DNA from: Bordetella parapertussis
Lineage (GTDB): Bacteria; Pseudomonadota; Gammaproteobacteria; Burkholderiales; Burkholderiaceae_B
Direction of reading: 5' to 3'
DNA: 14,161 nucleotides
NCBI GenBank assembly: GCA_945872285.1
Contig: CAMBZR010000077.1
Span: 1 to 14,161 of the forward strand
A program made the translations under genes and the position numbers. Under the pieces are notes generated by a model that was given only the letters and a program-made list of their open reading frames with translations, made no database searches and was not told the DNA's origin. Shown one piece after another: positions 7,264 to 13,735 of this stretch (the stretch's first letter is position 1; every line of letters begins with the position of its first letter).

Positions 7264-9008
7264 CATCTACTCACTCGGATTTTGACGCGATCGTACGCCA
7301 GATCATGTGGAATCGACTGTTGGGCATCGTTGAGGAGCAAGCCCAAACCTTGATAAGAGCGGCCTTCAGTCAAGCCGTTCGCGAATCAGGCGATCTCTCT
7401 GCCGGCCTCTTTGACCGAGCTGGCAATATGGTTGCCCAAGCGACTACCGGCACGCCAGGCCATGTCAACTCCATGGCTGTAAGTGTCGTTCATTTTGTCA
7501 CGAAATATCCACTAAATACTATGGTGCCTGGTGATGTGTTTATTACCAATGACCCATGGCTTTCTGTTGGTCATTACCATGATGTCACGGTTGTATCTCC
7601 TGCCTTTCATGGTGGAAAAGTTGTTGGACTATTTGCCAACACTATTCACATTATTGACATGGGGGGGCGTGGCTTTGGGCCAGATGCGCGTCAAGTCTAT
7701 GAAGAGGGAATTAATATTCCCATCATGCCGCTCGCGCGAGCAGGCAAGCTCAACGAAGACCTGTTAGAGCTCTTGCGCACGAACGTGCGCCAGCCGATTG
7801 AGATGGAGGGCGACCTGCACTCTCAAATCGCATGCAACGCCGAGGCAGGCAAACGCTTGTCACAAATGTTGACAGAGTTCAGCCTTGACCATATCGACGA
7901 CCTGTCGACCTATATTATCGATCAATCGCGACAGAGCGTGCATCAGCGGATACGTGAGTTGCCTGCCGGAACCTATCGAAGCACTTTACGCATTGATGGC
8001 TACGACACGCCAATTGATCTTGTGGCCAGTATCACAATCAAAGACGGACATCTGCATGTTGACTACGAGGGTACCTCTGAAGCAAGCCCGTACGGCATCA
8101 ACGTTGTTTTGAACTTCTCGACGGCTTACAGCGTCTTTGGAATCAACTGTATTGTCGCGCCCGATGTTCCATGTAATGCTGGCTCATTGTCCGCAATTAC
8201 GGTGAGTGCCCCCGAAGGTTCAATCTTAAATGTCCAACGACCGTTTCCTGTTTCGGCTCGACACACCGTGGGACAGATGCTTCCAGACCTGATGTTTGGC
8301 TGCCTGGCTCAAGTCATACCGGAGCGGGTTCCAGCCGAGGGCGCTGGCACCATGTGGAATCCAATGCTCAGAGGCGGGCTATCGGCAGTCGATCCAGAGT
8401 CCGCGGCAACAGGTCGCGTCACGCGAAACTTCGATTCAATTTTGTTTAATACAGGTGGCACTGGCGCGCGTCCAAACATCGATGGGCTCTCAACTGTTGC
8501 CTTCCCTTCTGGCGTCAGAACTGTTCCGACGGAGGTCGTCGAGAGCACCACGCCACTGATCATTTGGCGCAAGGAATTTCGCGAGGGCTCTGGTGGTGCC
8601 GGTCAGTTTCGTGGCGGCCTCGGTCAGTCAATCGAATTAGGAACGCAAGACGACGCAGCTTTCTCAATCGCTGCAATGTTTGAACGCACGAACCATCCAG
8701 CCAAAGGCCGCGATGGAGGGCGCAATGGCGCGTCTGGCACCGTCACAACCTCGGCAGGACGAAAGCTCTCTCCAAAAGGCAGGCAATACCTTAAGCCTGA
8801 CGAGCGTGTTTTGCTTGGTCTCCCAGGTGGGGGCGGTATCGGTGCGGGATGGTTACGACCTGCGGAGGCAGTTCGGGAGGACTACATGGATGATTTGATT
8901 AACGCTGACAACGCCCGAGCCGAGTATGGCGTTGCGCTGAGCGCGAAAGGAGACATTGATCAAGTCGAAACTAAAATGCTGCGTGAACAAATGAAAGGTA
9001 AATCATGA
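7260..9008 (+). CDS. Hydantoinase B/oxoprolinase family protein, HyuB-type subunit
   Basis: A 582-residue partner of the preceding protein, within the usual length range. Visible features are SGDLSAGLFDRAGNMVAQ, GHVNSMA, the VFITNDPWLSVGHYHDV segment (N97-D98), FANTIHIIDMGGRGFG (H130, D133), a late RHTVGQMLPDL block, and the glycine-rich FREGSGGAGQFRGGLG and GGRNGASG segments. In characterised relatives this subunit completes the amide hydrolysis or carboxylation of the substrate phosphorylated by subunit A, and the two form a heteromeric cytoplasmic complex. The start ATG overlaps the stop of HyuA by 4 bases, and its own stop overlaps the amidotransferase start by 4, so equimolar, coupled translation is expected. 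The family call is secure; the substrate is not. Confidence 0.93.
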   Translation: MTSTHSDFDAIVRQIMWNRLLGIVEEQAQTLIRAAFSQAVRESGDLSAGLFDRAGNMVAQATTGTPGHVNSMAVSVVHFVTKYPLNTMVPGDVFITNDPWLSVGHYHDVTVVSPAFHGGKVVGLFANTIHIIDMGGRGFGPDARQVYEEGINIPIMPLARAGKLNEDLLELLRTNVRQPIEMEGDLHSQIACNAEAGKRLSQMLTEFSLDHIDDLSTYIIDQSRQSVHQRIRELPAGTYRSTLRIDGYDTPIDLVASITIKDGHLHVDYEGTSEASPYGINVVLNFSTAYSVFGINCIVAPDVPCNAGSLSAITVSAPEGSILNVQRPFPVSARHTVGQMLPDLMFGCLAQVIPERVPAEGAGTMWNPMLRGGLSAVDPESAATGRVTRNFDSILFNTGGTGARPNIDGLSTVAFPSGVRTVPTEVVESTTPLIIWRKEFREGSGGAGQFRGGLGQSIELGTQDDAAFSIAAMFERTNHPAKGRDGGRNGASGTVTTSAGRKLSPKGRQYLKPDERVLLGLPGGGGIGAGWLRPAEAVREDYMDDLINADNARAEYGVALSAKGDIDQVETKMLREQMKGKS

Positions 9009-9700
9009 AACCCTTCGTCGTGCTGGATAACTGGCATATAGACCAGCCACCCACTCGCTTTGAACTTGCCTTGTCAAACAGTCAGTTGCCCTTCAAGGTT
9101 TATAAAACAAATCGGGGTGAATTCCCCGACACGCTTGAGGCGAGCGGTGTCTTCGTAGGACCGAGTGTATCGGGTGCTTACGATCAAGATCCATGGATCG
9201 CGCACGAGCAGGACGTGCTGCGCGCCTTCGCTGCTAAAAATATTCCAATGCTAGGTTTGTGTTTTGGAAGCCAGATATTGGCCGCAGCTCTTGTCGGGCC
9301 TGCGCAGGTGTTCAAGCGGCCAAACCGAGAAACGGGCTACTCAGAAATAGAACTGACCGAGTCTGCCGTGACCGACCCTTTGATGCGACACTTTCCAAAA
9401 ACTTTACGAACCTTTCACTGGCACGGGGACGAAGTACACGCTTCGCACGAAGATATGGTGGTGCTAGCCAGAAATGAAAATTGTGGAAACCAAGTCTGGC
9501 GTTGGATCAAAGGTCCCGTTTGGGGTATTCAACCTCATCCTGAGATGGACAAGCAACAAATTTGCCAGTTTCTAGAAAAAAATAGGGCCTGGTTTTTAAG
9601 CGAAGGTAAGGATGTTGATCAAATGATTTCGCGAGCAGAAGACAACCATCAGTTCAGTCGAATTTTTGAATACTTTTTAGCGCTCGTTAAACCAACTTGA
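9005..9700 (+). CDS. Type 1 glutamine amidotransferase (class I GATase) domain protein
   Basis: A stand-alone 231-residue class I GATase with an intact catalytic triad: C86 in the nucleophile elbow GLCFGSQ, and H178 and E180 in the QPHPEM motif. FHWHGDEVH matches the conserved segment of GuaA-like and YfeJ-like proteins. Most such domains pass ammonia to a synthase, but no synthase domain is fused or adjacent. Here it is tied to HyuB by an ATGA overlap. It may therefore hydrolyse a gamma-glutamyl or amide product, as PuuD-type peptidases do in putrescine breakdown, or release ammonia from the product of the Hyu step; this is inferred from context. It is the last gene of the rightward operon and converges on the selenoprotein gene with 6 bases between stops. 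Confidence 0.85.
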   Translation: MKPFVVLDNWHIDQPPTRFELALSNSQLPFKVYKTNRGEFPDTLEASGVFVGPSVSGAYDQDPWIAHEQDVLRAFAAKNIPMLGLCFGSQILAAALVGPAQVFKRPNRETGYSEIELTESAVTDPLMRHFPKTLRTFHWHGDEVHASHEDMVVLARNENCGNQVWRWIKGPVWGIQPHPEMDKQQICQFLEKNRAWFLSEGKDVDQMISRAEDNHQFSRIFEYFLALVKPT

Positions 9701-9706
9701 AACGTC

Positions 9707-10942
9707 TTAAGAATCCCCTAACTCAGCCAGCACCGCACGCGGCACCATGCTTAAAGTGGCCAATCCGGCAAATGCCGGATCACCCTCTTGAGCAAATTTT
9801 TTGCGCAACGTCAAAAATGCCTCACCCGCTGTCGTTTCAAACCAAAACCAATGCTGCATCGATGCCGATGAGTGTTGCCCTGGCTGTACCGACTTGGCCT
9901 CATAATAAAAGGTCTTTAATTCGTCGCTTGCAAACTTAACTGCCTGAAACGGTGCCATTGACTGATCCTTCAAAGTCAACGAAGGCGAGTCGCTCAACCA
10001 CGAACTTAAAAACGCACCTAACTCGGCAGGCGTGCAGCCCGTAATCCCAAGTTTGGTTTTTTGATGGGCTTGTTGCGCCAACGCGTGCCAAGCTTGCAGT
10101 TGGCTGATCTCGTCAGCTAACCGCGTCGCAAGCGTACCCTCAGCTTTGAAACTTGGAAAACTGACGGGGCACGTTAGCCCTTGAGCGGGCTGCCCAAGAT
10201 TGTCTGTTGGCGCGTCGTCTGCAAAATCTTCAAGTACCGGCCCGTCGGTTCGAGCAAGCAAGGCAAGCGCCTCAGTTAAGACGCGCGTTTGAAACGCAGC
10301 GTCATGGGGCACGCCAAACGGGCGGCCCAACATAAACGGCACCCATAGCGCTCGGGGCGCTTTAAGCGCAACTGTGTGCTCACGTATTAAGCTAATTTGT
10401 ACTGTTGCAACGCCTTCTTGCTCTAGGTAGTGCCCGACGGCGCTCACGGCGCACGTGCAAAGCGGTCAAACCGGAGACAAAACGACCGCATCAACCTGAT
10501 CTTGTTTAAGCAAGGCGGCAAGCGCGCGCACCTTGTCTTCGTATTTTGTGATGGGCCAAATCGCGCCCATAAACGAGTAATGAAATTTCGCGACTGAACC
10601 GATCACCTTGTTTGAGGCGAGTTCTTTTAAGCGGTCAAGCGGAAACACCACATTGACATCTGCTTGAAAGCCCGAACGATCAAAATTAACTGAGACGTGG
10701 CTCATGACCAAATCTTTTTCTGGTGTGTTCAAAGGGATGACGCGGTAGTCGATACCAGAGCCCTGGCCGTCATACGCTTGCTCGCCGCGCAGATGCAACC
10801 CTGCTGTTGTGATGATCGCAACGCGGCGCTGGCTTAACGAAACACCACTCACTAATTTAGGTACGGCTAACTGCGGCATGATCTTTAGGCGTGCAAGATG
10901 ATGTTCGCGATCACTTTCAGGTAAATCGGCCAAGCGCACCAT
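9707..10942 (-). CDS. Selenoprotein, glycine/sarcosine/betaine/D-proline reductase selenoprotein B-like (PrdB-like), in-frame TGA at 10466-10468
   Basis: Read through the TGA, the gene encodes 411 residues with selenocysteine at 159. The front half ends VDAVVLSPV, then U159-P-L-C162-T-C164, then AVSAVGHYLEQ; both halves are in the same frame with no indel. The front part has IITTAGLHLRGEQ, YRVIPLNT, MSHVSVNFDR and VNVVFPLDRL, and the back part VPFMLGRPFGVP, all typical of this family. In clostridial reductases the selenol attacks the C-N bond of the substrate; the aerobic proteobacterial relatives have no agreed function, and a thiol/selenol redox role is inferred from U-x-x-C. AGGA on the minus strand 9 bases before the ATG supports the start at 10942. 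A SECIS-like hairpin follows the TGA. Conventional translation would give a 158-residue protein, and the rest would look like a separate GTG-start gene at 10447. Confidence 0.85.
9763..9780. repeat. GC-rich inverted repeat near the convergent junction
   Basis: ATCCGGC and GCCGGAT flank AAAT: seven strong pairs with a 4-base loop. It lies in the 3' end of the selenoprotein gene and 62 bases past the amidotransferase stop. A T-run (ATTTTTT) follows only after about 16 bases on the plus strand, so it is at best an imperfect terminator or 3'-end stabiliser for the rightward transcript. Confidence 0.35.
10437..10468 (-). promoter_or_regulatory. UGA selenocysteine codon with bacterial SECIS-like hairpin
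   Basis: After the UGA (10468-10466) and nine bases, the message folds as ACG, bulged U, GCGC, loop CGUGA, GCGC, CGU (10456-10437): seven pairs with one bulged U on the 5' side. The apical loop has G-U at nucleotides 19-20 after the UGA. The E. coli fdhF element, from memory, has the same plan: three pairs, a bulged U, a short upper stem and a G-U-bearing loop beginning at the 18th nucleotide. This is the form SelB recognises. No selA, selB or tRNA-Sec gene is in the window. Confidence 0.72.
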
Positions 10943-10966
10943 AATGATTCCTTTTAAAAATCAATC

Positions 10967-10977
10967 GTTTGTCAAAC
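10967..10977. promoter_or_regulatory. Short palindrome before the selenoprotein gene
   Basis: GTTTG-T-CAAAC is a perfect 5+1+5 inverted repeat centred 30 bases upstream of the ATG, extendable to 7 of 8 positions in each arm (ATC...AAT). It contains TTGACA on the minus strand (10975-10970). A further TTGACG-17 bases-TAGCAA promoter-like pair lies just upstream on the minus strand. It could be an operator; it may also be chance. Confidence 0.25.
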
Positions 10978-11063
10978 AATTCGACGGTAACTTGCTAATG
11001 GACTTACGCGCAGTCGTCAAATACTGCAGCGGCTGCACGCATTACGCAACTCATTAAACAAAC

Positions 11064-11087
11064 GCTAAACAATTTTCAGCATTTAGC
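11064..11087. repeat. Inverted repeat upstream of the M23 peptidase gene
   Basis: GCTAAA (11064-11069) and TTTAGC (11082-11087) are perfect inverted copies separated by 12 AT-rich bases, just upstream of the likely promoter. The layout is that of an operator, but the arms are short and no regulator is suggested. Confidence 0.25.
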
Positions 11088-11092
11088 AATTT

Positions 11093-11123
11093 TTGTTCAT
11101 TTTTTTCTTTCACTGAGTATACT
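11093..11123 (+). promoter_or_regulatory. Likely sigma-70 promoter of the M23 peptidase gene
   Basis: TATACT at 11118-11123 matches the -10 consensus at 5 of 6 positions. TTGTTC at 11093-11098 is a weak -35 with a 19-base spacer, longer than ideal. The predicted message would begin near 11130, leaving a leader of about 25 bases before the GTG start. Confidence 0.4.
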
Positions 11124-11154
11124 CAACATCCGTTCCGCTCAAAGACCCCCTTAC

Positions 11155-12348
11155 GTGCAACTCATTTGGATTTCGGGCTCGACCTCGAGCGTCAAAAAAA
11201 TTAATATCTCGCGCCAGCGCCTGATCCGTTGGTCGGCCTTGGCAGGCGTGCTGCTGATTATGCTGGGAGTCAGTATTCATTTTTTTGGTTTTCGGATTGC
11301 ACTACAGTTCAAGCCGCAACTTGCCCGCACCATGGGTGACGTGATTACTGCGGATGAGCAAAGCGCTTTACAAGCACAGCACCAGCAGCAGCTTGCCCGC
11401 CTGGCGCAGCAACACCAAGCGGCGCTCGACAAACGTACAAAAGAACTCGCAGACGCTGACGCTTTGCATCAAAAACAACTTGATCGTTTAAATCAAGCTC
11501 AACAGACTGCATTGGCTCAGCGTGAAAAAAGACAAAAAGATTTAATCGCGTCTTATGAACACCAGCTTGCGCTGGTGCAAGTTGATTTCAAAGAAACCAC
11601 CATGCAGTTTAGCCGCGAGAAAAAAGAAATCGACGCGCTTTATCGTAAAAAACTAGAGACGCTAAATACGCAGATGACTGCGATGACAGGCAAGATTGGC
11701 GAGCTGAATTCACTCAATGAGCGCTTTGCCACACTTGCAGCTCCTGCTCCGATCAAAAATAAAATGTCAGACTCTTCCGGGCGCGGCGGCCCTCTACGTC
11801 CAGTTGTCTTTAAGTCAGCTTCGAACGCCTACCTTGAAGACGAACTCGACTCCACCATCGCTAAAGTGTCTGCGCTGAGCACCACGGCACTTGGCTTGCA
11901 AGAGCTCTGGACGACTCGGTATCAGTTGCTCACCCACCTGCCGCTTGGTGCGCCCCTTCCCATGGCGTTGGGCTTAAACAGCAATTTCGGCCCGCGTGTC
12001 GACCCAATTACAGGTACGGTCGCTCAGCATTCAGGGATCGATTTTGTGGCCAAAGTCGGCACCTCGATTCTAGCCGCCGGTAACGGCACGGTACTGCGCG
12101 CTGGCTGGGACGGCGCTTATGGGCTCACGGTTGAGATTAAACATGCTGAGGGCTACGTATCGAAGTACGCTCACGCCAGCAAAATAGCCGTGGTCGCTGG
12201 GCAAACTGTTACGCGTGGTCAGAAGATTGCCGAAGTCGGCCTGACGGGTCGCACGACTGGCGCACATCTTCATTTTGAAGTGTTGCGCCAAGGGCAATTC
12301 GTTAATCCGATGCAGGTGCTAGTAGTGCCTGGCTCGAAGCAGAACTGA
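11155..12348 (+). CDS. Membrane-anchored M23 family peptidase with coiled coil (LytM/DipM-type)
   Basis: A 397-residue protein starting at GTG; no upstream ATG exists in frame and no strong ribosome site is visible, so the start rests on homology-like content (VQLIWISGS). One membrane segment (about 25-47) is followed by a long Q/K/E-rich coiled coil (about 70-200), then a C-terminal LytM domain (about 265-390). The zinc ligands are H292 and D296 (H-x-x-x-D in QHSGIDF) and H373; H371 of HLHFEV and H340 of KYAHAS are the catalytic-type histidines. The site is therefore complete and the protein should cut peptidoglycan cross-bridges in the periplasm rather than only activate amidases. The convergent neighbour is a bactofilin fragment; bactofilins often work with M23 peptidases in cell-shape control (for example CcmA with Csd1 in Helicobacter). 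Confidence 0.92.
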   Translation: MQLIWISGSTSSVKKINISRQRLIRWSALAGVLLIMLGVSIHFFGFRIALQFKPQLARTMGDVITADEQSALQAQHQQQLARLAQQHQAALDKRTKELADADALHQKQLDRLNQAQQTALAQREKRQKDLIASYEHQLALVQVDFKETTMQFSREKKEIDALYRKKLETLNTQMTAMTGKIGELNSLNERFATLAAPAPIKNKMSDSSGRGGPLRPVVFKSASNAYLEDELDSTIAKVSALSTTALGLQELWTTRYQLLTHLPLGAPLPMALGLNSNFGPRVDPITGTVAQHSGIDFVAKVGTSILAAGNGTVLRAGWDGAYGLTVEIKHAEGYVSKYAHASKIAVVAGQTVTRGQKIAEVGLTGRTTGAHLHFEVLRQGQFVNPMQVLVVPGSKQN

Positions 12349-12541
12349 CCAAGGTCGGTTTGCCCTCGATGGTCAGTTCGCCCTGTTGAGCGTTGGCTTG
12401 GGTAATCATGCGGCCATTAATTTTGGCGCCAGGCTCAATACTGATTTGCCCGTAGGTGATGTCGCCGTGAATATCTGCGCTTTCGTGTAATTCGACCGAT
12501 TCCGTCACAAAAACATTACCACTAATGCGCCCGCCCACCAA
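12302..12541 (-). CDS. Bactofilin fragment lacking its N-terminal half, probable remnant
   Basis: The frame encodes 79 residues from a TTG directly after an amber stop. GGRISGNVFVTESVELHE, SADIHGDITYGQISIE and PGAKINGRM match the second half of a bactofilin beta-helix (the GNV...VEL...GDI...IE.GA pattern). Full bactofilins are about 100-160 residues and begin with the ...GDI..G.L.VDG.V.G segment, which is missing here. The upstream space to the next gene is only 75 bases, so the missing part is not nearby. The last 15 residues or so overlap the M23 peptidase gene by 47 bases in antisense and look unconstrained. It could be a pseudogene from a deletion, or a shortened protein that still polymerises through the remaining repeats. 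Family recognition is good; functionality is doubtful. Confidence 0.65.
   Translation of the reverse strand: MVGGRISGNVFVTESVELHESADIHGDITYGQISIEPGAKINGRMITQANAQQGELTIEGKPTLVSSASSQALLAPASD
12342..12379. terminator. Ten-base inverted repeat at the convergent M23/bactofilin junction
   Basis: GAACTGACCA (12342-12351) and TGGTCAGTTC (12370-12379) are perfect inverted copies around an 18-base loop. The left arm contains the TGA stop of the peptidase gene. Its place between convergent genes fits a two-way transcription end, but neither side has a T-run, so it is not a textbook intrinsic terminator. Confidence 0.4.
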
Positions 12542-12579
12542 CTAGAGGATACTGCCGCATGACTGCATTAATCACCCCT
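12542..12579 (-). other. Ribosome site plus ATG leading through an amber codon into the bactofilin frame
   Basis: On the minus strand AGGGG (12579-12575) is followed after 6 bases by ATG (12568-12566), then seven sense codons (residues Q-S-C-G-S-I-L) and TAG (12544-12542), in the same frame as the bactofilin fragment. The best initiation signal of this gene is therefore cut off from the domain by one nonsense codon. Confidence 0.5.
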
Positions 12580-12616
12580 ACCTTGCGCGCGGCATGCCGT
12601 TATCGGCAAGCGATGT

Positions 12617-13534
12617 TTACTTGACCTGTTTTCGTAACCCAAGCTTAATCACAAGTCCGACCACTAAGCAGGCGCCAACGATTTGTATCCAGGCAATTTT
12701 TTGATCCAAAATAAACCAACCTAAGACCAACGCAAAAATGGGCTCAATGCTCATGATTGACGAATTGCCGACAACTCCCAAGCGCGGCAATACGATAAAC
12801 ATCACTGTAAAACCAGTGCCATAAAAAATCGTCAACAATGCCAAGCCCCACCACCCGGCTGTCGCGGTGGGCCACTGAAACGCTCCCAGTACTTGCGTAC
12901 CAATGATCGCCAAGAGCCCGACCATCCACATCGTGGTCGCCGTACGGACACGGCCATCTAGGTCAGACACTTCGTTTTGCGTCAGCGCCAAGACCAAGCC
13001 AAACGTACCTGCTGCAGTGAGTGCAAAAGCTACCCCAACGCCGATCATGCCCCATTGCGCTTTGGCACCTAAGCCCGACGCAGCGCCAAAGACATCTAAG
13101 GCCAGCGCCAACCCAATCAGCATAATCGGCATCGCAAGCAGTACCTGACGCTCAGGGCGTTGGCCATAAATGACACGACACCAAAAGGCTGTCCAGAGCG
13201 GATAGGTATTAAACGCCAACAAAGCCAAAGACACTGGCAGTAGTGCCACCGAGGAATAAATACTTAAACTTTGAATGGTGACTAGCAGACCAATCGCGGG
13301 TAATACTTTTTTATGTTTACTCGTGAGCCGAATCGGTGCGCCTTGAAAATAAACAATCAGGCTCACAACAACGGCAGTCACAAGGCTGCGCACTACGACT
13401 GCGGTTGCCACATTCAAGCCGTGGTCAAAGGCAATGCGCGCGGCAACATGATTGGCGCCCATGATCAGCCCAATAAATAAGAGCGTTGCGAACGCAAGCC
13501 CAGAAATTGCGTTTGTTTTGCTATTCACGGTCAA
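12617..13534 (-). CDS. EamA/DMT-superfamily membrane transporter
   Basis: A 305-residue integral membrane protein with about ten hydrophobic helices in two EamA repeats (about residues 10-140 and 155-300). Typical pieces are GLIMGANHVAARIAFDHGL, VVVRSLVTAVVVSLIV, LALLAFNTYPLWTAFW and, in the second repeat, SSIMSIEPIFALVLGWFIL. Such proteins usually export amino acids or other metabolites; the substrate cannot be predicted. I start at TTG (13534) because AGGA lies 6 bases upstream and the N-terminus then runs MTVNSKTNAISG straight into helix 1. The frame is open to 13630, but the extra 32 residues are cysteine-rich and unlike the family. It is divergent from the oxidoreductase gene across a 201-base gap and lies upstream, on the same strand, of the bactofilin remnant. 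Confidence 0.88.
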   Translation of the reverse strand: MTVNSKTNAISGLAFATLLFIGLIMGANHVAARIAFDHGLNVATAVVVRSLVTAVVVSLIVYFQGAPIRLTSKHKKVLPAIGLLVTIQSLSIYSSVALLPVSLALLAFNTYPLWTAFWCRVIYGQRPERQVLLAMPIMLIGLALALDVFGAASGLGAKAQWGMIGVGVAFALTAAGTFGLVLALTQNEVSDLDGRVRTATTMWMVGLLAIIGTQVLGAFQWPTATAGWWGLALLTIFYGTGFTVMFIVLPRLGVVGNSSIMSIEPIFALVLGWFILDQKIAWIQIVGACLVVGLVIKLGLRKQVK

Positions 13535-13540
13535 TGAACA

Positions 13541-13544
13541 TCCT
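13541..13544 (-). promoter_or_regulatory. Ribosome binding site selecting the TTG start of the EamA transporter
   Basis: AGGA on the minus strand is 6 bases before TTG (13534-13532). The next alternative, GTG two codons on, would be 12 bases away, and no comparable site precedes the far-upstream ATG at 13630. Confidence 0.5.
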
Positions 13545-13673
13545 ATTAAGGAGCCGACAAAATCCGACCACGCCTGCCAAATGACAGGACACAGAGCAAA
13601 ACAGACGAATCTGCAAGCGGCATAAAGCAAAAGTATGCCACTATTTTGCCAATTGTCTTAAGATAGTCGAAAA

Positions 13674-13711
13674 GCTGAGCTCTCAAGGATTCGCTCGACA
13701 TGGCGCTCAGC
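13674..13711. repeat. Inverted repeat in the divergent transporter/oxidoreductase gap
   Basis: GCTGAGC (13674-13680) and GCTCAGC (13705-13711) are perfect 7-base inverted copies 24 bases apart, ending 13 bases before the GGAG ribosome site of the oxidoreductase. It may form a leader hairpin or an operator. The rest of the 13535-13735 gap shows no convincing promoter pair to my eye. Confidence 0.25.
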
Positions 13712-13735
13712 ACAAAAAATTCTTGGAGACCTCTC

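Noticed and set aside
9694..9720. Intrinsic terminator between the convergent amidotransferase and selenoprotein genes
   Set aside because: Only 6 bases separate the stops and no hairpin plus T-run is present there.
10445..10447. GTG codon as the start of a separate downstream gene
   Set aside because: It has no ribosome site, and starting here would cut off the family-specific U-P-L-C segment. The frame is continuous with the upstream half, so one selenoprotein gene explains both.
10466..10468. TGA as a nonsense mutation making a pseudogene
   Set aside because: The TGA falls exactly at the family's selenocysteine position, both halves are well preserved, and a SECIS-like hairpin follows. 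Final proof needs selAB in the genome.
13535..13630. N-terminal extension of the EamA transporter
   Set aside because: The extra 32 residues are cysteine-rich and family-atypical; a spaced AGGA supports the TTG at 13534.
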